Part shown: piece after piece, positions 35,700 to 45,349 of the stretch
Numbering within the stretch: position 1 is the first letter of the stretch
How the letters are laid out: each line of letters starts with the position of its first letter
Assembly: GCF_000153105.1 (NCBI RefSeq)
Contig: NZ_CH672377.1
Location: 1,396,405 to 1,460,404, forward strand
DNA: 64,000 nucleotides
Source: Blastopirellula marina DSM 3645
GTDB lineage: Bacteria; Planctomycetota; Planctomycetia; Pirellulales; Pirellulaceae
Direction: 5' to 3'
The notes under the pieces: model-generated
The model's input: the letters and a program-made list of their open reading frames with translations, nothing else
The model's database searches: none
Told to the model about the DNA's origin: nothing
Made by a program: the position numbers and the translations under genes

Positions 35700-37624
35700 T
35701 GCGTTATTCTCTTCTGACGAAAGGGTTCGCTCGTCACAATGGCGAGCACCAATTCTTGGGATCGATATTCATTTGTTTGCAGCCGCTCGACGATCGATTC
35801 GACCGTCGCAACGTCGCTCGACTGCAGTCCGCGCGCCAAAGCGTAGCCCAGCATTTTTTGGGTCAGATGCCGGATGAATGGTTCTTTGTTCTCCAGCAAA
35901 TATTGCTTGAGTCCCGTTTGGCCATCGATCTGCTCGCCATTCGCCAAGACCGCCAGCGGATCAATCTTGCCGCCATCGTCTTTGTCGCGCCAACGGCCGA
36001 TTTCGTTGAAGTTCTCTAACGCGAACCCGATCGGATCAATCCGATCGTGACACGTCGCGCAAGAGGGATTCGCACGATGCTGCTCTAGCCGAGTTCGCAA
36101 CGTGAGCGCCTGGGCGACATCTTTTGATTCTTCGAGCGCCGGCACGTTGGCCGGCGGAGGGGGAAGCTCGACTCCCAGCAGCTTGTCCAATACCCAGACG
36201 CCGCGAAGCACCGGACTGCTGCGACGAGGATACGAAGCGACCGCCATGACGCCTCCTGCGCCAAGGATCCCGCCGCGATACCGATAGTCATCGGGCAGCG
36301 GATAGCGCTGCAGTCGCGAGTTGAGCTCTCCTTTCAACTTGCTTCGGTCGATCTTATAGATCTCACAAAGCTCGTTATTTAGAAAGGTCCAATCGGCGTC
36401 GATCAGGCTCAACAAACTCTCATTCTCTTTCAGCATGGACTTAAAGACTTCGACCGGCTGATCACGCAACGCCGCGACATGATGGTCCTTCAGCGAGGGA
36501 TGCAACTCGTGATCGATTTGCTTGGAATGTCCCAAGTCGGCGGTCCCTAACCATTGCCCCACAAAATGGGTGAGCGAATCGTTGAGGTGAGTCCCGTTTT
36601 CCTGAATCATCCGGATCGCTTGGCGACGCAGTTCTTCTGGATCTTGCAACTTGCCGGCGGAAGCCGCTTCGCGCAGTTTTTGATCAGGAGTCGTCGCCCA
36701 AAGAAAGTAGCTGAGCCGTGACGCCAATTCATGATTGGAAAGCGGAACCGACTTGTTGGGCTCGCTTGGCGCGTCCTCGATAAGGAACAGAAAATTGGGA
36801 GAGATCAACACGCCGCGCAGCGCGTAAAAACAGGCCGAATCGAAATCGAGTCCCGACTCACGAGCCTTGTCATACGTCTGAACGATCGCGGCGACTTCCT
36901 CGTCGGTCGCCGGCCGCCGAAAGGCGCGATCAGCGAACTCACGCAGGTTTTGCCGAGCCGCTTCCTGCTCGGATCGTTTGTCACTGGGCCGATGGCGCAA
37001 CAAGCGATTTCGCGCTCGGGAATCGTGGGCGGCGTAGTCGAGCGCGGTCGTCGCCGCTTCGACATATTTCTCGGCATGGATCGGCGAGATAATCAACGTC
37101 TCGCTGGCGTTGTTAAAACCTTCACCTCCGGCCGGATCTTGCGGCAGACCATTGCCGGCGTCGAAATGAATCCCCAGCAAGTCACGAACGGTATTGGAAT
37201 ACTCATGCGCGGCCATCCGGCGAAAGAGCGGCGGACCGGCGAGTTCTCCCTGTTGGCGAATCGCGTCTCGCGTCGCTTGCTTAATCCAATTCACCAACTG
37301 CAACCGAGCGGCGCTATCCATCGGCTCCGCATCATGGGGCGGCATCGAGTGATCCGCCAATCGCTGCCTTAATTTCATCCACTCGTCATAGTGCGATCCG
37401 AGCGCCCCCGAATCGGCGATTTTGCTGAGGGAGAAGCCCCCTTCCCCTTCCGCACCGCCATGACAGTCGGCGCACGAAGTTGCAAGCAGCTTTTGGGCGG
37501 CGGCGAAATCAATGCTGGACGCTTCTTCCGCCGGCGCACGGCCGGCGCCGATCATCATGATCAGCCCGCCAAACAACGCGGCGCGAACAACGCCAGACGC
37601 GATCGAGGAAGAAAAATAATGCAT
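35696..37624 (-). CDS. DUF1592 protein with c-type haem motifs
   Basis: A 642-residue periplasmic protein with the DUF1587/1592/1588/1585-type module order typical of planctomycetes. The N-terminus has a signal region (ALFGGLIMMIGAGRAPA). A haem-binding CADCHGG lies near residue 52 and a second CATCHDRIDP in the C-terminal third. EYSNTVRDLLGIHFDAG marks DUF1587, and FFLWATTPDQKLREAASAG lies centrally. It should carry covalently bound haem and could transfer electrons. Its partner DUF1552 gene overlaps the stop codon. The pairing recurs across the phylum, but the substrate is unknown. Confidence 0.88.
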   Translation of the reverse strand: MHYFSSSIASGVVRAALFGGLIMMIGAGRAPAEEASSIDFAAAQKLLATSCADCHGGAEGEGGFSLSKIADSGALGSHYDEWMKLRQRLADHSMPPHDAEPMDSAARLQLVNWIKQATRDAIRQQGELAGPPLFRRMAAHEYSNTVRDLLGIHFDAGNGLPQDPAGGEGFNNASETLIISPIHAEKYVEAATTALDYAAHDSRARNRLLRHRPSDKRSEQEAARQNLREFADRAFRRPATDEEVAAIVQTYDKARESGLDFDSACFYALRGVLISPNFLFLIEDAPSEPNKSVPLSNHELASRLSYFLWATTPDQKLREAASAGKLQDPEELRRQAIRMIQENGTHLNDSLTHFVGQWLGTADLGHSKQIDHELHPSLKDHHVAALRDQPVEVFKSMLKENESLLSLIDADWTFLNNELCEIYKIDRSKLKGELNSRLQRYPLPDDYRYRGGILGAGGVMAVASYPRRSSPVLRGVWVLDKLLGVELPPPPANVPALEESKDVAQALTLRTRLEQHRANPSCATCHDRIDPIGFALENFNEIGRWRDKDDGGKIDPLAVLANGEQIDGQTGLKQYLLENKEPFIRHLTQKMLGYALARGLQSSDVATVESIVERLQTNEYRSQELVLAIVTSEPFRQKRITQ

Positions 37625-37912
37625 ATGGATAGACTTTGGTCACGAGCACCGCAATAACTTGCAGTTCCAGCAACCTACAGGTGGTGGGTAAACAGATGGA
37701 ATCTGGATAATTCCAGTGGAAGGAGGGCGCCTCCATTGTCTTTGTGTGCGCATTTTCGTCAATAGTTGCGGCGACGCTGACGGGGGGGAGCAATCAGCGA
37801 TAAGAGAGCGTCATTGCCGGGTTACAACGACTACGAAAAGCTAGCAATCCTGGGGAAGCGAATCGACTTTTGGCCGGATTGGCAGTCTGGACGGAAAGGG
37901 AAGAGATAGCGA

Positions 37913-39553
37913 CTACGAAGAGCCCAGCATTTGCAGCCCTTGCTTGGCCGATTGAACTTCGTCGTACAATTTTGGATGCTGATCGTAAAGGGAGATGATC
38001 CGGCGATAAATCAGCCGGGCCTGTTCGCGATCTCCTTTGCTGATCGCCTTCTCGGCAATATCGAGGTACTCGTCGACCGACAGCACTTCGATGTCCGCTT
38101 CCACCTTGCGATTTCGGAGCTTTTCCAGCTCTTGCTGGGCGATCAGAAAGTAAGGTCGTTCTTCCCGCGAGCCGGGGTGGAGTTGAGCGATCATCGCATC
38201 GTAGCGTTCCCAGGCGCCTAACTGACTGCCGATCGCTTCTCGGTTGCGCGCCGACCCTAACATCGCTTCGCCGGTGTTGCTGTACTCGCGGCCGTTGCCT
38301 CGTTCTTTGTTGCGCAAGCGTGCTTCTGCATTTCGAATCCAGATTTGATCGAGATAGACTTGGGCTTCGGCGGCAAGTTCGGTGTCTGGGTATTGCTCTA
38401 CTAGCGGTAACAGATAGGTTTCTTCGGCTCGCTTCCAGTCGGTCTCATTGTCCGTCTTCATCAGCGCCGCGCCGCGATCGAACATCTGCTGTTCCGACAT
38501 CGGCAAAAAAGCGAAGCCGATGGTCGCAAATACCAACAACAGACAGGCGAGCAGAAACCAGGGGCGTTCGTAAAACGGTCCCAAGGGCCCCTTCGATTTC
38601 TTTTGTTTGAGCAATCGCCGGGCGTCTTCTTTGGCGACGCCGGTCGCGATGTTGCTGTTGCGGCCGGCATTGCCAACCACGGCATGTTCGAGCGAACTGG
38701 TCCCGGCGGCTACCGCCGAGCGAGTTTCTCGCAGCGCCGATGCGACCGCTTCCATCGAAGCGATCCGTTTCTCCGGATCGATTTCAATCATCTGCATGAT
38801 GACGCGATCGAGCCAAATCGGACAATCCAGCGCCAAACTCGCAACACGCGGCGCTTCGATCGCAAATCGAGCGACCGATCCTGGAGCGTCATCATCTTGA
38901 AGTGGAAACGGCACACGCCCGGAAAGTGCGCGATACAGGATACACCCCAACGAGAAAATGTCGGTGCGCGCGTCCAGGTTCTCTTGCGGATCGAACTGCT
39001 CTGGCGCGAGATATTGCTGATTCTCCCGCGTCGGCTCGGCCATCGGTTCTTTACTCCAAGCGACGCCGGCCCAAAAATTGGTCAGTTTCACTTCGAGCGG
39101 AAGATCGGGGTGCTTCAATCCTTCGCCGGCCAACAACACGCAACAAGGATTGAGTCGCAAATGACAGATGCCGCGCGAGTGGGCAAATTCCATTCCCGCA
39201 CAAATCTGCTGAGCGATGTCGAGAACGACGCCCCACAGCATCGTCATCCGGTCATCCATAAACTGAGCGAACGATTCCCCCTCGACCAGCTCCATCGCCA
39301 GAAATGCGGTCGACTCGTCGATTCCGGCGCCGTAGCAGCGGACAATATTCGGATGATTCAGTTTGCGGAGCAGCTCGCTGCGCGCCTGCAATTGCTTGCG
39401 GCCCACCGGATCTGCCGCATAGCGGGCCGGCAAGATTTGAATCGCCGCCTGGCGATGTTGTTTTAGATGAATCGCGCGAAATATCTCGGTGTCGTGTCGA
39501 CGGTCGAGACGGTTCTCCAGCGCAAATGGGCCGAGTCTTGAGAGTGTTACCAT
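37913..39553 (-). CDS. Predicted pseudokinase with membrane anchor and TPR-like domain
   Basis: A 546-residue protein with a Ser/Thr-kinase fold in which the catalytic sites are lost. Relative to the ATG at 39553: the beta-3 VAIK Lys is Gln (AAIQILPA, about 39), HRDLKPxN reads HLRLNPCC (131-138), and DFG reads NFW (159-161). The Gly-rich loop also lacks its glycines, whereas the APE motif (LAPEQF) and HPNIV remain. A membrane segment at about 332-352 is followed by an extracytoplasmic TPR-like helical region. I prefer the ATG because GGAGAGG leaves no spacing to an upstream TTG at 39565. It is probably a signalling scaffold or an allosteric regulator and should not phosphorylate. Confidence 0.88.
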   Translation of the reverse strand: MVTLSRLGPFALENRLDRRHDTEIFRAIHLKQHRQAAIQILPARYAADPVGRKQLQARSELLRKLNHPNIVRCYGAGIDESTAFLAMELVEGESFAQFMDDRMTMLWGVVLDIAQQICAGMEFAHSRGICHLRLNPCCVLLAGEGLKHPDLPLEVKLTNFWAGVAWSKEPMAEPTRENQQYLAPEQFDPQENLDARTDIFSLGCILYRALSGRVPFPLQDDDAPGSVARFAIEAPRVASLALDCPIWLDRVIMQMIEIDPEKRIASMEAVASALRETRSAVAAGTSSLEHAVVGNAGRNSNIATGVAKEDARRLLKQKKSKGPLGPFYERPWFLLACLLLVFATIGFAFLPMSEQQMFDRGAALMKTDNETDWKRAEETYLLPLVEQYPDTELAAEAQVYLDQIWIRNAEARLRNKERGNGREYSNTGEAMLGSARNREAIGSQLGAWERYDAMIAQLHPGSREERPYFLIAQQELEKLRNRKVEADIEVLSVDEYLDIAEKAISKGDREQARLIYRRIISLYDQHPKLYDEVQSAKQGLQMLGSS

Positions 39554-39968
39554 CGTTTTCTTCAACCTCTCCCCTCCGATCGTCGAAGGGGTTCATTGCG
39601 CTTTTGAGGCAACGTTCAGGCGCCCTGGGACTTTCCCCGTCGCGATCCATCGCAAACCGGCGCCGGTTTTACATTATCAAGCTGGGTGTTTGGGTCACAG
39701 GCGCCCTGCCGCTATAGTTAGGACGCCGCAAACAGTTCTATCGTTGCGAAATTCGGGCCAATTCTTCCAAATCCGCCGAATTTATCGCTAACTCCTGTAA
39801 TTACGTCCAGCTATTCGCCGGAAAGCGCCTCGAATTGAGAAGCATGTCTCTTCTTGAGACACGCTTCGACGTTGCTCTGTTCGCAGAACCTCCCTAGAAT
39901 CAACCCGCTACACGCCGCGCAAGTTGCGGTAGAATATAAAAATCCCCTTAACTCGTTGGGAAATTGCC
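39554..39968. other. Divergent intergenic region pseudokinase / kdsD
   Basis: These 415 bp separate divergent genes. A TAGAAT followed by ATAAAAA lies at 39931-39942, about 30 nt before kdsD, and could be its -10 region; no good -35 precedes it. An imperfect inverted repeat (AGAAGCATGTCTC/GAGACACGCTTC) spans 39838-39870. No RNA gene is seen. Confidence 0.45.
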
Positions 39969-41060
39969 ATGGATGGCGCCGCCCTACGACTGACGGCAGA
40001 AACTCCGCAGGAAGAAGTTCTGCGGTTTGGTCGCACGATTATCCAGCAAGAAGCAGCTGCTCTCTCGGCAATCGCCGAGCGACTCGACGCCCGATTTGGT
40101 CAGGCGCTTGATCTAGTCATGCAATGTCCCGGCGATATCATCGTCACCGGCATGGGTAAAGCAGGTCTAATCGGTCAAAAAATAGCGGCCACCTTTGCAT
40201 CGACCGGAACTCCCAGTCATTTTCTTCATCCTGCGGAGGCGATTCACGGCGATCTAGGACGCGTCGACGAGAAAGACGTCGTCCTCGCATTTTCGCAAAG
40301 CGGCGAGACCGACGAGATCGTTCGTCTGATCCCTTGCTTGAAGTCGCTGGGCGCCCAAATCGTGGCAGTCACTGCCAACGAAAACAACACGCTAGCTCGC
40401 GCAGCCAAGATCGTATTGCCCTTAGGCCCAATCGTCGAAGCCGGCGCCAATCGCTTGGCGCCCAGCACGAGCACGGCGGCGATGTTGGCCCTCGGCGACG
40501 CGTTGGCGCTCACCTGCAGTTGGCGACGCGGATTCCGTCCTGAAGATTTCGCCCGCTATCATCCCGGCGGCAGCTTGGGACGCAAGTTGGCGCTGGTCGA
40601 AGATGTGATGCGTCCGCTCACCGAATGTCGCATCTCCCGCTACGATCAACTCGTGCGCGATGTCTTTGTAAGCGCCTGTCGACCAGGTCGTCGCACCGGC
40701 GCCATCATGCTGGTCGACGAGCAGGGAAAGCTGGCGGGAATTTTCACCGACAGCGATCTGGCTCGTATTTTTGAAACCGGCCGCACCGAACTGCTCGATC
40801 AACCAATCTCGATCGTGATGACCCAATCTCCAAAAACAGTCACCAGCGGCGTCCGCGTTCTAGAAGCGCTCTCTGCGATCGCCAAATCGAAGATCAGCGA
40901 ACTGCCGGTGATCAATGATACCGGCGAACCAATCGGCATGTTAGACATCACCGATCTGGTCGACTTGGCGGCGTCTTCGCCTAGCGGCGAAACGGCGATC
41001 GCTGAGCCGGAAACGCCGTGGACCGTCCCTTTTCCGAACCAGAACGGAAGCGATGCGTAG
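39969..41060 (+). CDS. kdsD: Arabinose-5-phosphate isomerase (KpsF/KdsD)
   Basis: It interconverts ribulose 5-phosphate and arabinose 5-phosphate, the first step to KDO in lipopolysaccharide. The 363 residues have an SIS domain with TGMGKAGLIGQKIAATFASTG, HGDLGRVDEKDVVLAFSQSGET and APSTSTAAMLALGDALA, then two CBS domains from about residue 220 (GIFTDSDLARIFETG; IGMLDITDLVD). The catalytic HGDLG and the SQSGET phosphate loop are intact. The stop codon abuts the kdsC ATG with no spacing, so the two are co-translated. CBS domains probably bind an effector. Confidence 0.93.
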   Translation: MDGAALRLTAETPQEEVLRFGRTIIQQEAAALSAIAERLDARFGQALDLVMQCPGDIIVTGMGKAGLIGQKIAATFASTGTPSHFLHPAEAIHGDLGRVDEKDVVLAFSQSGETDEIVRLIPCLKSLGAQIVAVTANENNTLARAAKIVLPLGPIVEAGANRLAPSTSTAAMLALGDALALTCSWRRGFRPEDFARYHPGGSLGRKLALVEDVMRPLTECRISRYDQLVRDVFVSACRPGRRTGAIMLVDEQGKLAGIFTDSDLARIFETGRTELLDQPISIVMTQSPKTVTSGVRVLEALSAIAKSKISELPVINDTGEPIGMLDITDLVDLAASSPSGETAIAEPETPWTVPFPNQNGSDA

Positions 41061-41576
41061 ATGAAATTGGAAGAACGCTGCAAATCGATTGAACTGATCG
41101 TCTCCGACGTAGACGGCGTCCTTACCGACGGCGGCGTCTTGTTGGATAACGAAGGAATCGAAGCGAAGCAGTACCATATTCGCGACGGACTCGGCGTCAA
41201 AGTATGGCGCAAAGCAGGCTTTCGCTTTGGGATCATTACCGGGCGAAACTCGCAAACGGTTCGCCTGCGCTCGTCGGAGTTAGGAATCGACGTCGTGCGA
41301 CAAGGGATCGAAGACAAACTGTCGGTCGCCAATGACCTACTCGAGCAGTTTGGCCTGACGAGTCAGCAGTTGGCCTATATCGGCGACGATTTGCCCGATT
41401 TGCCGGTGGTTCGCATGGCTGGACTCGGCGTCGCCGTCCAAGACGCGGCGGCCGAACTGCGTGATGCGGCCGACTATGTAACTCAATCACCAGGCGGACG
41501 CGGCGCCGTCCGCGAACTGGTCGAGCTGATTCTGAAAGCGCAAGGACGCTGGGCCGATATTGTCCGCAGTTTTTAA
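41061..41576 (+). CDS. kdsC: KDO-8-phosphate phosphatase (KdsC family)
   Basis: It removes phosphate from KDO 8-phosphate to give KDO. The 171-residue HAD protein is typical of KdsC, which lacks a cap domain and works as a tetramer. SDVDGVLTDGG holds the nucleophile and acid Asp (16 and 18). Motif II is ITGRNSQTV and the metal-binding motif is YIGDDLPDLPVV. The start overlaps kdsD's stop region without spacing. KDO-8-phosphate synthase (kdsA) and kdsB are not in the window. Other HAD phosphatases are possible, but kdsD next to it makes KdsC most likely. Confidence 0.92.
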   Translation: MKLEERCKSIELIVSDVDGVLTDGGVLLDNEGIEAKQYHIRDGLGVKVWRKAGFRFGIITGRNSQTVRLRSSELGIDVVRQGIEDKLSVANDLLEQFGLTSQQLAYIGDDLPDLPVVRMAGLGVAVQDAAAELRDAADYVTQSPGGRGAVRELVELILKAQGRWADIVRSF

Positions 41577-41663
41577 CGCTCACCGCTGTTGATCCACGGA
41601 TCAACGCTTTTCGTTTTTTTCATTTCCAACTCAACCATTTCGACGTAAGACGACGACAGCGCG

Positions 41664-44600
41664 ATGTGGAACAAAACAAAGCGAATCGCGATCAGCATCG
41701 CCGTCGTCGTCGGCACGTACTTTCTCTACACCGTGCTAGTCGTACCCTGGATTGAGCCCAATCTTCGACGGCGTCCCGGTGACGATCAAACCTATCTCAC
41801 GCCGGATATCGTCGGTCAGCAAAAAGAGTTTCTCGCGAAACTGTTTCCCCCCGGTTCTTGGCAGCTAGGTCGAACCAAAGTCCTAGAAAGCAATCGCATC
41901 ATGCTATTGATGCGTGACTTTAAAGAGCTGGAATCGAATCGGTTGAGACTAGAGCCGGTGACGATCCTGGTCTTTTCGACCGATGATCGCCAACAGCGTC
42001 TGAATGAACCTCCACTGATCCTGGAAGGAAAAGAAGCGGTTTTGCACTTTAGCGAGTTGAACTTGTCGTTCGGCAAGATCGGCCAGCTCGATGGAGGTCG
42101 CCTGGACGGCGAAGTCACGATCCGCCGCGAGCCCTCTTCTCCCAAAGCGATGAACGGAGTCGCGATCAAAACGCGTGACGTCGACTTGCATCCCGGCTGG
42201 ATCGAAACCAAAGCGCCGATTCAGTTTCGCTACGGCGGCAGTTCCGGCAGCGGTCGACACTTGATCGCCAAGTTGGACGAGTCGGAAAAGAAGCCTGGGC
42301 AAAGCACTTCGGCCATCGGCGGCTTGCAGTCGCTGCAGCTCAATCATGTGGATCGCATCCAGATCGCGCTGCAAAACGGCTTGAGCGACTCGATCGGCGC
42401 CGGCCCCAATGCCGGCAACGAAAGTTCGGCGCCGCTTGAGATCACCTGCAACGGCCCCTTTTTGTTTGACGCGGCGCTCAAAATCGCCAGCTTTCGGGAG
42501 CGCGTCGTCGTTACCCGACCGACGGCGGCGACCACGCCCGATCAGCTGCGCGGCGATTTGATCGAGATCTACTTTACCGAAGAAGACCAGGTCGCCGCCG
42601 CCAAACCGGCGACGGACGATTCTGAATCAGCAAGCAAGCTCAAAGTTCAACGACTGGTCGCCGTCGGTGCGCCGGCCACCTTACAGGCCCCCAGCGCCGG
42701 CGCCAGAGCGTCGGCGAAGCAGTTTATCTATGACGTCGTGCGACGACGCATCGAAGCGAGCGGCGATCAGAACACCGAACTCGCCAAAGACCAGTGGGTC
42801 GTGCGGTCTCCCAACGTTCAGTACGAAATGGCCGAAAACAGTCGTGAACTAGGGCGACTCTGGGCCGCCGGTCCCGGCACGTTTCACGGCAACCTGGGCA
42901 AAGACAACAAGTCGGGTGACGCGATCACGGTCGGTTGGCGCGACCAGTTACGCGTCGAGCCGAATGATTCTGGCGAGCACGTCATGACCTTGGCCGGCGA
43001 CGTATCGGCCGGAGTCGAAGGTCGCGGGGAACTTCAAGCGGACAACCTTTATATTTGGATTCGGTCGCTCGGAATTCCTGGTAAACGTGACAAACAGCTA
43101 CTCGCCGATCGCATGCACGCGAGCGGCCGGGTCAATATTCGTTCGCCGCAACTCAACGGCAAAACGAAAGAACTAAAAGCTTGGTTCCAGTATCCCGAAC
43201 TCAACGCGGCGCTCACGCTGGATCAGCCAGATGCACAAACGATGTCGATCGTACGTGGAGAGCCCAACACCGCGATCCCGACCCAGACTGGCTCCCCAGT
43301 AACTCTCCGGCGCAACTCACAACCGTCACCTTTAAAGCCGATGGCGATCGGTGGGCAAGTCGAGCCGACCCAACCGCCGACGACCAAATTTGACATGACC
43401 GGCGATTTGATTCAGTTGGTCTTCATGCGCATGGCCGAAGAAATGCTGGTCGAAAACGCGACCATCTCTGGACATGTCGAAGTGAAAGAGACGCTCTCGA
43501 CCGAACCCAATAAACCGCCGCTAGTCGTGACTGGTGATGTTATTCAGATCGAGCATGCTTCGTCTCCCAACGCTTATGCGCATGTCGTTGGCGCGCCCGG
43601 CATGATTTCTGGTCGCGGCATTCAGCTCTTTAGCAATCACCTGCAAATGGATCAGGCCCGCAATCGCGTCTTCTCGCAAGGTCCCGGCGAGTTACTATTG
43701 CCAATGGATCGTGATTTTGAAGGGCGAAAGCTGGCGCTGCCCGAGATTTATACCGTCACCTGGCAAGGAAGTTTGGAGGTGATTGGGGACCGAATCATCT
43801 TTGATCGTAACGTGGCCGTGCGCGGGCGCCCGATGCAATTCCAAAAGGGACGGCTGGGCATGGTGACCGAACAGCGTCAGCTGAACACGGGTCGATTGGA
43901 AGTTGTGCTGGATCAATCCATCGACTTCCGCCAGTTAGGACAAAGCCGCAATCCCAGCGTCCGCCGCATTGAATGCAAGCAAGGGTTCAACGCCTACAAT
44001 CCGACGGTGCAGCAAGGGAAGTTGCTGAGCTTGGATGAAATGAAAGCCGACAACCTAAGCATCGACCACCAAACCGGCGATATTCTGGTCAGCGGCGCCG
44101 GCTCGGCGCGCAGCACGCGGTTTGGGTTTGTCGGCTTGGAGACAAAGCTGCAACCGACCGGCGCCCCGGCCCCGTCGAGCGAACAGTTGACCTTTGTCGA
44201 AGTCAATTTCCGCCAAGGGGTGATGGGCAACATCTATCGACGCCAAATCGCTTTCCGCGATGTGCACCCCGCGATTTATGGCCCCGTAAGCAATTGGGGC
44301 GATTCGATCGCCGCCAACGCACTCCAAGGAATGCGCGAAACCGATGTCGAACTGACTTGCGAAGAGCTGACCATCGCGCAGATCAAGTCTCCCGGCGGCG
44401 CCGCAGAGTCGATCGAAATGATGGCCGTTGGCAACGCCAACGTGCGGGGGCGGCTCTTTTCGGCGACCGGCGAGCGATTTACCTATTCCAACTCGAAAGA
44501 GATGATCGTCCTCCATGGAAGCGGGCGATCGGCGGCGCAGCTATCTTATCAACAGCAATTGGGCGCACCGCGTCAAACAGCTTCGGCCGGGACGATTCAT

Positions 44601-44672
44601 TTCTGGCCGAAAGAACATCGCTTTGAGGCCAGCAACGGGCGATCGATCGAAGTCTCTAACCTGCCTAACTAA
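41664..44672 (+). CDS. Large envelope protein, possible LptC/LptA-like LPS transport factor
   Basis: A 1002-residue protein with one N-terminal membrane anchor (AISIAVVVGTYFLYTVLVVP, about residues 8-28) and a long beta-rich periplasmic part. Repeated stretches such as LILEGKEAVLHFSEL, GDLIEIYFTE, TGDLIQLVFMR and VTGDVIQIEHA follow the 'G-D-x-I-x-(I/L)' strand rhythm of OstA/LptA-type beta-jellyroll repeats. It lies 87 nt after kdsC. In many Gram-negative bacteria kdsD-kdsC is followed by lptC and lptA, so position supports an LPS transport role. I infer this; the size is about five times LptA and the family is not one I know. Confidence 0.65.
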   Translation: MWNKTKRIAISIAVVVGTYFLYTVLVVPWIEPNLRRRPGDDQTYLTPDIVGQQKEFLAKLFPPGSWQLGRTKVLESNRIMLLMRDFKELESNRLRLEPVTILVFSTDDRQQRLNEPPLILEGKEAVLHFSELNLSFGKIGQLDGGRLDGEVTIRREPSSPKAMNGVAIKTRDVDLHPGWIETKAPIQFRYGGSSGSGRHLIAKLDESEKKPGQSTSAIGGLQSLQLNHVDRIQIALQNGLSDSIGAGPNAGNESSAPLEITCNGPFLFDAALKIASFRERVVVTRPTAATTPDQLRGDLIEIYFTEEDQVAAAKPATDDSESASKLKVQRLVAVGAPATLQAPSAGARASAKQFIYDVVRRRIEASGDQNTELAKDQWVVRSPNVQYEMAENSRELGRLWAAGPGTFHGNLGKDNKSGDAITVGWRDQLRVEPNDSGEHVMTLAGDVSAGVEGRGELQADNLYIWIRSLGIPGKRDKQLLADRMHASGRVNIRSPQLNGKTKELKAWFQYPELNAALTLDQPDAQTMSIVRGEPNTAIPTQTGSPVTLRRNSQPSPLKPMAIGGQVEPTQPPTTKFDMTGDLIQLVFMRMAEEMLVENATISGHVEVKETLSTEPNKPPLVVTGDVIQIEHASSPNAYAHVVGAPGMISGRGIQLFSNHLQMDQARNRVFSQGPGELLLPMDRDFEGRKLALPEIYTVTWQGSLEVIGDRIIFDRNVAVRGRPMQFQKGRLGMVTEQRQLNTGRLEVVLDQSIDFRQLGQSRNPSVRRIECKQGFNAYNPTVQQGKLLSLDEMKADNLSIDHQTGDILVSGAGSARSTRFGFVGLETKLQPTGAPAPSSEQLTFVEVNFRQGVMGNIYRRQIAFRDVHPAIYGPVSNWGDSIAANALQGMRETDVELTCEELTIAQIKSPGGAAESIEMMAVGNANVRGRLFSATGERFTYSNSKEMIVLHGSGRSAAQLSYQQQLGAPRQTASAGTIHFWPKEHRFEASNGRSIEVSNLPN

Positions 44673-44858
44673 GGCAGATTGAATTTCGCATCCGCGATTT
44701 CGGCCCCCCATCGACGCTCTTGCCGTTGCGTTTGTGAAATTTCGACGATTCCGCGGCGAGCGTGTGCCAATTCACTATCGCAGCGGTCGCCGCGCGCCAA
44801 TAACAGGAATCATCACTTTACCTTTCCTTCTGCCCAAATCCCCAGGGAGCCGAAGCCG

Positions 44859-45272
44859 ATGACTCAAACGGAAGCAAGTCCCGAGCACGCCGATGATTCT
44901 CGTGTAGCCGATGCGCCTCAAGGTCGCAACTGGTTTGGATTCACTTGTAAACTCGTTCTCTACTCCTTCTTTACACTTTGTGCGGGTACGCTGTTCGCCG
45001 CGCAATATGTTCCCGAAGTCGCCAACGCACTGTCGTTTCTATTGCCAGAAGAAGCGGCGCACAGTTGCACGTTCGTGCAAAACTCAAGCTGCCAACATAG
45101 CGCCAGCACCGGCTTGGTTGAAACTTCTGCATGCTGCAGCGAAGCTGCGGTCTGCCCCAGCATGGGCGCGTGCCCCAGCGAGTCTCCGCTCGCCGGAGTC
45201 GGTCCTGCCCCTACATTCGACGGCCAACTGTCGGCGATGGAAGCTCCGCCGATCCCTCCCGTTGTGGACTAG
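44859..45272 (+). CDS. Cys-rich single-pass membrane protein
   Basis: A 137-residue protein. After a polar N-terminus (MTQTEASPEHADD) comes one membrane segment (CKLVLYSFFTLCAGTLFAA, about 35-53). The extracytoplasmic tail is Cys-rich: six Cys in about 40 residues (HSCTFVQNSSC, SACCSEAAVC, GAC). GGGAG lies 11 nt before ATG 44859. Redox-active or metal-binding behaviour is possible. It lies between the large LPS-type protein and a terminator; the gap of 186 nt to the upstream gene leaves co-transcription open. The function is unknown. Confidence 0.72.
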   Translation: MTQTEASPEHADDSRVADAPQGRNWFGFTCKLVLYSFFTLCAGTLFAAQYVPEVANALSFLLPEEAAHSCTFVQNSSCQHSASTGLVETSACCSEAAVCPSMGACPSESPLAGVGPAPTFDGQLSAMEAPPIPPVVD

Positions 45273-45311
45273 TTGCTGTCGGCGACGATTGATCGATTCA
45301 CTCGCGAACGC

Positions 45312-45349
45312 AAAAGAGACGCTCCTCAGGCGGGAGCGTCTCTTTTTTT
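45312..45349 (+). terminator. Rho-independent terminator after Cys-rich gene
   Basis: AGAGACGCTCC and GGAGCGTCTCT form an 11-bp stem with loop TCAGGCG, followed by seven T. An A-run on the other side could also allow termination from the minus strand. Confidence 0.9.
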
